Origin: Pseudomonadota bacterium
Lineage (GTDB): Bacteria; Pseudomonadota; Alphaproteobacteria; Rhizobiales; Rhizobiaceae
Assembly (NCBI GenBank): GCA_023428515.1
Contig: JAEYXI010000660.1
Span: 1 to 9,589 of the forward strand
Direction of reading: 5' to 3'
Length of the DNA stretch: 9,589 nt
Position numbers and translations under genes: made by a program. The notes under the pieces are model-generated. The model did not search any database and was not told where the DNA came from. It saw only the letters and a list, made by a program, of their open reading frames with translations. Below, in pieces: positions 5,495 to 9,589 of this stretch; the first letter of the stretch is position 1; every line of letters starts with the position of its first letter.

Positions 5495-6753
5495 GCCGGC
5501 TCGACGCCTTCGTTCCGCCGCAGCCAAGCCAATGGCTCATCCGTGCGATGACGCCGGTCAACCGGTCTTTCATGCTGCGAGGATTTCTCGGCCTGCGCGG
5601 CGTCTGCGATATCCGGACGATCGATTTTCCCGATAGCGAACAGTCAAGGCTTGCGGCCGTCTGCGGCGAGGGCAGGGCGACGTTCGTGACGCCCAACCAT
5701 CCCGAATTCTTCACCGACTGGATGCTCGACAAGGAGATTTCCGCGCGCCTGTTTCCCGAAGCTGCCTTCTGGGCGACGAACGGAGTGGTCAACGGGCTTG
5801 GCAGGCTGGCCCAGAAATTCTGGCTGGCCAACAATCTGATCGCGCAGATCCCGGGCAACAGCGAGCCGGCGCGGGAACATTCGGTGGATTGGTCGCTTCG
5901 GGGCAAGGTCGTGCTGCTGCATCCGGAAGGCGCGGTGGGCTGGCATTCCAACTATGTCGCGCCGCTGATGCCGGGCGCGGTCGAGATGGCCAGGGAAGCC
6001 TTGCAGCGCGGGCGCGAAAGAAATCCTGAGTTCCAAGCCTTTGTCGCGCCCGTCGTCTGGAAACTGGTGTTCGAACGCGACGTCGAGGCCGAGCTTCTCA
6101 GGGAGTGCGCCTATGTCGAAGGCCGGCTGAGGATCGAGCCGGGCGAGGGGCTGGCGCTGCCAGAACGGGTCTATCGCCTTTACGAGACGCTGCTTTCGCG
6201 TGACGAAGCCGACCTCGGCGTCGAGCCGGGGCCGCAGCAATCCTTCGCCGAAAGGCATCGGGTTGTGGTCGAGGCGATCTGCAAGCGCCTCTGCGGACTG
6301 CTTGCAGTTGATACGCCACCAACCGAACCCGCGGAGCTTTTGCGTCTCGGCCGCCGCAAGTTGCGCGAGGCCAGGACCGATGCGGCTGCACCTCAGATCA
6401 AGTTGACCATTGACCGGCTGGCGCTCAACCTGCGGCTCGGCGTCTATGCGTTCCAGGGCGAAACGGTCACGCAGGAAGAACTCGCCGAGCACATCAAGCG
6501 CATCCGCAACGATTATTGCAAAGGCACGGCGCGCGACACGCTGAACCGCTACGTGCCGCGTCCGGCAGGTCCGCGCACGGCGATCATCCGCGTGCCGGAG
6601 CCGCTTGCGATGCATGCGTTCGATGGATCGGACGACGAGGCCTTGGCTCTACTGCGCGGACGCATGCAGGAAGCGATCGACGGTATCAACAACGCGCTGA
6701 TGGCCGGCGGCAGGCTGAAGACCTACTTTAACCCGTTCAGGGGGCCGATTTAG
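5491..6753 (+). CDS. PlsC-like 1-acyl-glycerol-3-phosphate acyltransferase family protein, TTG start
   Basis: This is a predicted acyltransferase of the LPLAT/PlsC superfamily. These enzymes move fatty acyl chains to lysophosphatidate or related acceptors at the inner membrane. I place the start at TTG 5491: AGGGAG (5480-5485) sits 5 nt upstream and the TTG shares TTGA with the upstream stop. ATG 5548 would remove 19 residues. From the TTG the protein has 420 residues, about 170 more than PlsC. Block I reads TPNHPEFFTDWM (67-78) with His70 and Asp76. Block III reads LLHPEGAVGWHSN (142-154) with Glu146-Gly147. The His-to-Asp spacing is X5 rather than the usual X4. No obvious membrane helix is seen. 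Residues about 195-420 form a charged, largely helical-looking extension with no domain I recognise, ending FNPFRGPI. Substrate is unknown; it could be a glycerol-3-phosphate or non-glycerol acceptor enzyme. Confidence 0.75.
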   Translation: MSRLDAFVPPQPSQWLIRAMTPVNRSFMLRGFLGLRGVCDIRTIDFPDSEQSRLAAVCGEGRATFVTPNHPEFFTDWMLDKEISARLFPEAAFWATNGVVNGLGRLAQKFWLANNLIAQIPGNSEPAREHSVDWSLRGKVVLLHPEGAVGWHSNYVAPLMPGAVEMAREALQRGRERNPEFQAFVAPVVWKLVFERDVEAELLRECAYVEGRLRIEPGEGLALPERVYRLYETLLSRDEADLGVEPGPQQSFAERHRVVVEAICKRLCGLLAVDTPPTEPAELLRLGRRKLREARTDAAAPQIKLTIDRLALNLRLGVYAFQGETVTQEELAEHIKRIRNDYCKGTARDTLNRYVPRPAGPRTAIIRVPEPLAMHAFDGSDDEALALLRGRMQEAIDGINNALMAGGRLKTYFNPFRGPI

Positions 6754-6771
6754 GCCAAACGCCTGCACCTG

Positions 6772-6800
6772 CTTGCAATGCTGCGCTGCAGCGTCTATAT
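6772..6800 (+). promoter_or_regulatory. Sigma-70 promoter of the rpsB-tsf operon
   Basis: CTTGCA (6772-6777), a 17-nt spacer and CTATAT (6795-6800) match the alphaproteobacterial consensus CTTGAC-N17-CTATAT with two mismatches, both in the -35 box, and a perfect -10. Transcription would start near 6807, leaving a leader of about 120 nt before rpsB. The spacer contains a 10-bp perfect palindrome, CGCTGCAGCG (6784-6793), a possible protein-binding site. The -35 box lies only 18 nt after the acyltransferase stop, with no terminator between, so readthrough from the eipB operon is possible. Confidence 0.72.
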
Positions 6801-6806
6801 GCGCGC

Positions 6807-6928
6807 ACATTCCACACACGGACTTGGTTTCCGACCGGGAGAAATCCGGAGGCGACCGCCGGTGGCATTTGAGGGCCTGGCCCGAAGATGTCGACGTCCG
6901 TGGAGGCCAACCGGAAAGGAACTTTTGA
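6807..6928 (+). promoter_or_regulatory. rpsB mRNA leader, possible S2 autoregulatory structure
   Basis: This untranslated leader can form a long-range 7-bp helix, CACGGAC (6817-6823) with GTCCGTG (6896-6902). It can also form a second helix, CCGGTGGC (6859-6866) with GCCAACCGG (6906-6914; one bulged A). The two interleave as a pseudoknot, and the second ends two bases before the ribosome binding site AAGGA (6916-6920, 8 nt from the ATG). In gammaproteobacteria S2 represses its own operon through the rpsB leader. A similar role here is inference, because short GC-rich helices can arise by chance. Confidence 0.4.
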
Positions 6929-7705
6929 ATGGCTCTGCCTGATTTCAGCATGCGCCAGCTTCTGGAAGCTGGTGTTCACTTCGGCCACCAGACCCACCGC
7001 TGGAACCCGAAGATGGCTCCGTATATCTACGGCGCCCGCAACAACATCCACGTCATCGACCTCTCGCAGACCGTGCCGCTGCTGCACCAGGCTCTGAAGC
7101 AGGTTTCGGACACCGTCGCCAAGGGCGGCCGCGTGCTCTTCGTCGGCCCCAAGCGCCAGGCGTGCGACATCGTCGCCGACGCCGCGCAGCGCTCGGCACA
7201 GTATTACGTCAACTCCCGCTGGCTCGGCGGCATGCTGACCAACTGGAAGACGATCTCCAACTCGATCTCGCGCCTGCGCAAGCTCGACGAGATCCTGTCC
7301 GGCGAAGGTGGCCAGGGCTTCACCAAGAAGGAGCGCCTGAACCTCGACCGCGAGCGCGAGAAGCTCGACAAGGCGCTGGGCGGCATCAAGGACATGGGCT
7401 CGACGCCCGACCTGATGTTCGTGATCGACACCAACAAGGAAGCGATCGCCATCCTCGAGGCCAAGCGCCTCGGCATCCCGGTCGTGGCGGTCATCGATTC
7501 CAACTGCGATCCCGACAAGGTCGATTTCCCGATCCCCGGCAATGACGACGCGGCCCGCGCGATCCAACTCTACTGCGACCTCATCGCCAAGGCGGCGATC
7601 GACGGCATCGCACGCCAGCAGGGTGCGCTCGGCGTCGACGTCGGCGCAGCGGCTGAAGCTCCGGTCGAGCCGACCCTCGACGAGGAAGCCAAGCCGGAAG
7701 CCTGA
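6929..7705 (+). CDS. rpsB: 30S ribosomal protein S2
   Basis: S2 is an essential late-assembling protein on the back of the small subunit, needed for S1 docking and initiation. The protein has 258 residues, full length. The N-terminal signature [20 protein letters not shown] (8-27) and the second S2 signature region, [20 protein letters not shown] (160-179) followed by [14 protein letters not shown], are intact. The coiled-coil hairpin is visible as the charged stretch [18 protein letters not shown] (about 135-152). The C-terminal 20 residues are an acidic alanine-rich tail ([19 protein letters not shown]). The ribosome binding site AAGGA lies 8 nt before the ATG. It is first in the conserved rpsB-tsf order, with a clear promoter upstream. 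Confidence 0.98.
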   Translation: MALPDFSMRQLLEAGVHFGHQTHRWNPKMAPYIYGARNNIHVIDLSQTVPLLHQALKQVSDTVAKGGRVLFVGPKRQACDIVADAAQRSAQYYVNSRWLGGMLTNWKTISNSISRLRKLDEILSGEGGQGFTKKERLNLDREREKLDKALGGIKDMGSTPDLMFVIDTNKEAIAILEAKRLGIPVVAVIDSNCDPDKVDFPIPGNDDAARAIQLYCDLIAKAAIDGIARQQGALGVDVGAAAEAPVEPTLDEEAKPEA

Positions 7706-7714
7706 TAACTCCGC

Positions 7715-7731
7715 AGGCCGTCGCGCGGCCT
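7715..7731 (+). other. Small intercistronic hairpin after rpsB
   Basis: AGGCCG (7715-7720) and CGGCCT (7726-7731) form a 6-bp stem around the loop TCGCG, 9 nt after the rpsB stop. It is followed by TCAAACG, not a T-run, so it is not a classical terminator. It may stabilise the rpsB 3' end or act with the larger hairpin downstream to tune the S2:EF-Ts ratio. Confidence 0.4.
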
Positions 7732-7758
7732 TCAAACGACTACAGCATGATTGCCGTG

Positions 7759-7790
7759 CCGGAGCGCCATTGAGATCGATGGTGCTCCGG
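7759..7790 (+). other. Strong 12-bp hairpin in the rpsB-tsf spacer
   Basis: CCGGAGCGCCAT (7759-7770) pairs with ATGGTGCTCCGG (7779-7790) over 12 bp, including one G-U pair, closing an 8-nt loop TGAGATCG. It ends 25 nt before the tsf ATG. No T-run follows, so full termination is unlikely. Plausible roles are partial attenuation, an RNase processing site or a barrier to 3' decay between the two genes. The preceding TACAGCATGATT (7741-7752) resembles the edge of short intergenic repeats common in rhizobia, so a degenerate repeat element is an alternative. Confidence 0.6.
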
Positions 7791-7815
7791 TGCGTTTCGA
7801 GATGAAGAGGCAAGG

Positions 7816-8739
7816 ATGAGCATTTCGGCAGCACAGGTCAAAGAACTCCGCGAGCTGACCGGCGCGGGCATGATGGACTGCAAGGCGGCCCTGACCGAGA
7901 CCAACGGCAATATGGAAGAGGCGGTCGACTGGCTGCGCAAGAAGGGTATCTCCAAAGCCGACAAGAAGGCCGGCCGCACCGCGGCCGAGGGCCTGATCGG
8001 CGCCGATTCCGGCCTACGCGAGGCTGTTGTCGTCGAGGTCAATTCCGAGACGGACTTCGTCGCCCGCAACGACCAGTTCCAGGAGCTCGTCCGCAACATC
8101 GCCAAGGTGGCGCTCGCTTTCGGCGGCGACCAGGAGAAGGTCGAGCACGAAAAATATCCGGGCAACGAGAAGACCGTCGCCGAGGTCGTCAAGGACGCCG
8201 TGGGCACGATCGGCGAGAACATCTCGTTCCGCCGCTCGGCGAAGCTTTCGGTTTCGCAGGGCGCGGTCGCGACCTATGTGCACAACGCCGTTGCCGACAA
8301 TCTCGGCAAGCTCGGCGTGCTGGTCGCCATCGAGACGACGGGCGATGCGCAGAAGGCCAATGCCTTCGCTCGCCAGGTCGCCATGCATGTCGCCGCCACC
8401 AGCCCGATGTCGCTCGACGTCGACGCGCTGGATCCGGCCGCCATCGAGCGCGAGAAGGCGATCTTCTCCGACCAGGCGCGCCAGTCCGGCAAGCCGGAGA
8501 ACATCATCGAGAAGATGGTGGAAGGACGCCTGCGCAAGTTCTACGAGGAGGTCGTCCTCCTGAAGCAGGCTTTCGTGCTCAACCCCGACCTCACCGTCGA
8601 GAAGGCCCTGAAGGAAGCCGAGAAGGAGATCGGCGCGCCGGCGAAGATCACCGGCTACATCCGCTTCGCGCTTGGCGAGGGCATCGAGAAGGAAGTCAGC
8701 GACTTCGCGGCGGAAGTCGCAGCCACGGTGAAAAAGTAG
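7816..8739 (+). CDS. tsf: Translation elongation factor Ts
   Basis: EF-Ts is the guanine-nucleotide exchange factor that releases GDP from EF-Tu in the cytoplasm. It has 307 residues, the normal proteobacterial length. The N-terminal UBA-like domain shows [20 protein letters not shown] (3-22) and [21 protein letters not shown]. The core contact motif TDFVARN is at 79-85, with Asp80 and Phe81 at the same numbers as in E. coli, where they disturb the EF-Tu magnesium site. The later [10 protein letters not shown] and the C-terminal module [16 protein letters not shown] segment (here [20 protein letters not shown]) are present. The ribosome binding site GAAGAGG (7804-7810) is 5 nt from the ATG. 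It follows rpsB by 110 nt with no new promoter visible, so it is most likely co-transcribed, then ends before a strong hairpin. Confidence 0.98.
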   Translation: MSISAAQVKELRELTGAGMMDCKAALTETNGNMEEAVDWLRKKGISKADKKAGRTAAEGLIGADSGLREAVVVEVNSETDFVARNDQFQELVRNIAKVALAFGGDQEKVEHEKYPGNEKTVAEVVKDAVGTIGENISFRRSAKLSVSQGAVATYVHNAVADNLGKLGVLVAIETTGDAQKANAFARQVAMHVAATSPMSLDVDALDPAAIEREKAIFSDQARQSGKPENIIEKMVEGRLRKFYEEVVLLKQAFVLNPDLTVEKALKEAEKEIGAPAKITGYIRFALGEGIEKEVSDFAAEVAATVKK

Positions 8740-8780
8740 CGCGGCATCAACCGCTTCTGCACTGTTTTGGACGCTGAAAT

Positions 8781-8814
8781 CGAAGGGCGCCGCGTGACAT
8801 CGCGGCGCCCTTCG
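8781..8814 (+). terminator. Perfect 14-bp hairpin, probable terminator of rpsB-tsf
   Basis: CGAAGGGCGCCGCG (8781-8794) and CGCGGCGCCCTTCG (8801-8814) form an uninterrupted 14-bp stem with the 6-nt loop TGACAT, 41 nt after the tsf stop. The following TGTATCG is only weakly T-rich. Stem strength and position favour a transcription terminator separating tsf from pyrH. The poor T-tract leaves partial readthrough or mRNA 3'-end protection open. Confidence 0.7.
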
Positions 8815-8848
8815 TGTATCGCAAACCGGCACCGCCGCGCGTCTTCCC

Positions 8849-8866
8849 GATCGCCCGGCGGCGATC
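8849..8866 (+). promoter_or_regulatory. Hairpin in the region upstream of pyrH
   Basis: GATCGCC (8849-8855) and GGCGATC (8860-8866) form a perfect 7-bp stem with a CGGC tetraloop, 31 nt before the pyrH ATG and 34 nt after the large hairpin. It may be a leader structure in the pyrH message. I see no convincing -10/-35 pair between the 14-bp hairpin and pyrH, so whether pyrH has its own promoter or relies on readthrough is unclear. Confidence 0.35.
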
Positions 8867-8897
8867 CGATGCGGCAGCCCACATTCACGAGGACCCC

Positions 8898-9589
8898 ATG
8901 ACGGCAAGGCCCAAATTCCGCCGAGTCCTGCTCAAGGCTTCGGGCGAGGCGCTCATGGGTGAGCAGCATTTCGGCATCGACGTCTCGGTGGTCGACCGCA
9001 TCGCCGCCGACATCGCCGAAGCTCGCGCGATGGGCGTCGAGGTCGGCGTGGTCATCGGCGGCGGCAACATCTTCCGCGGTGTCGCGGTGGCCTCCAAGGG
9101 CGGCGACCGCGTCACCGGCGACCACATGGGCATGCTCGCCACCGTCATCAACTCGCTGGCGCTCAGGACATCGCTGGTCAAGCTCGGCGTCGACGCGGTG
9201 GTGCTGTCGGCGATCGCCATGCCGGAACTCTGCGAAAGTTTCTCGCAGCGCCAGGCGACCGCCTACATGGACCAGGGCAAGGTGGTGATCTTCGCCGGCG
9301 GCACCGGCAATCCCTTCTTCACCACCGATTCCGCGGCTGCACTGCGCGCAGCCGAGATCGGAGCCGACGCGCTGTTCAAGGGAACGCAGGTCGACGGCGT
9401 CTATTCGGCCGACCCCAAGAAGGACCCGAACGCGACCCGCTTCGAGCATATCTCCCATGCAGACGTCATCGTTAAGGGTCTGTACATCATGGATACGGCC
9501 GCGATCGCACTTGCGCGCGAAAACCACATTCCGATAATAGTCTATTCGATACACGAGCAGGGCGGTTTTGGGGAAATCCTGCGTGGCGG
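8898..9589 (+). CDS. pyrH: UMP kinase, 3'-truncated by the window edge
   Basis: PyrH phosphorylates UMP to UDP with ATP in the cytoplasm, the first step from UMP to all other pyrimidine nucleotides. It belongs to the amino acid kinase fold, unlike eukaryotic UMP/CMP kinases. The frame is open from the ATG at 8898 to the last base, giving 230 residues. The family is about 240 long, so only roughly 10 residues and the stop are missing. Motifs in order: VLLKASGEAL (10-19), GVVIGGGNIFRG (50-61) for phosphate binding, GDHMGMLATVIN (74-85), AGGTGNPFFTTDSAAALRA (133-151) and FKGTQVDGVYSADPKKDP (160-177), which form the UMP/ATP sites, then MDTAAIALARE. GAGGA (8889-8893) lies 4 nt before the ATG. The usual rpsB-tsf-pyrH-frr order predicts frr next, outside this window. 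Confidence 0.97.
   Translation, partial: MTARPKFRRVLLKASGEALMGEQHFGIDVSVVDRIAADIAEARAMGVEVGVVIGGGNIFRGVAVASKGGDRVTGDHMGMLATVINSLALRTSLVKLGVDAVVLSAIAMPELCESFSQRQATAYMDQGKVVIFAGGTGNPFFTTDSAAALRAAEIGADALFKGTQVDGVYSADPKKDPNATRFEHISHADVIVKGLYIMDTAAIALARENHIPIIVYSIHEQGGFGEILRG

Noticed and set aside
6737..7834. Minus-strand open frame of 365 codons opposite rpsB
   Set aside because: It is antisense to a certain ribosomal protein gene and its product is low-complexity Asp/Val/Arg-rich with no recognisable domain.
8655..9554. Minus-strand open frame of 299 codons opposite pyrH
   Set aside because: It is a shadow of the UMP kinase frame, which carries all family motifs and simply lacks a stop within the window.
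1..9589. Mobile element, CRISPR array, toxin-antitoxin or defence system
   Set aside because: No transposase, integrase, direct-repeat array, tRNA-linked attachment site or paired small toxin genes are visible; all genes are ordinary chromosomal families with uniform GC-rich character.

Overview
The window reads as a piece of ordinary chromosome from a GC-rich alphaproteobacterium of the Rhizobiales, most like the Mesorhizobium/Brucella side of the order. The evidence is an EipB/DUF1849 gene, a family known from this group; the alphaproteobacterial form of the sigma-70 promoter (CTTGCA-N17-CTATAT before rpsB); GC-biased codon use; and the rpsB-tsf-pyrH order. Exact genus is inference. I see no mobile element, phage gene, tRNA, rRNA, CRISPR array or defence system, and no gene-free gap longer than about 175 bases.

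Layout. (1) Bases 1-862: the end of azlC and all of azlD (+), a two-component branched-chain amino-acid exporter with an ATGA start/stop overlap. (2) 859-1281 (-): a HIT-family hydrolase, converging on azlD so that the two stop codons share one CTAG. (3) 1349-1684 (+): a single EmrE-type small multidrug resistance gene whose 3' end overlaps the next, opposite gene by 32 bp. (4) 1653-4183 (-): a three-gene run transcribed leftward, RidA family, then glycerophosphodiester phosphodiesterase, then a FemAB-like/COG3146 acyltransferase, with a hairpin and a possible internal promoter before the last gene. (5) 4313-6753 (+): eipB (periplasmic envelope-integrity protein), a small DUF4031 protein and a PlsC-like acyltransferase that starts at TTG in a TTGA overlap; this is probably one operon with an envelope theme. 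(6) 6772-9589 (+): the translation/nucleotide block rpsB (S2), tsf (EF-Ts), pyrH (UMP kinase, cut off by the window end). It has a clear promoter, a roughly 120-nt leader, an rpsB-tsf spacer with two hairpins and a strong 14-bp hairpin between tsf and pyrH.

How the genes fit together. rpsB and tsf are co-transcribed translation genes. Their non-coding spacers carry the most interesting structure here: a possible pseudoknot in the rpsB leader and perfect hairpins downstream, which look like autoregulation and attenuation or termination sites. The eipB operon and the leftward run both contain acyl-transfer or lipid/wall-related functions, so the centre of the window leans towards envelope upkeep, but that link is inferred from neighbourhood alone. 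I found no convincing new multi-gene system. The best leads are the rpsB leader, the intercistronic hairpins, and the atypical acyltransferase linked to eipB.
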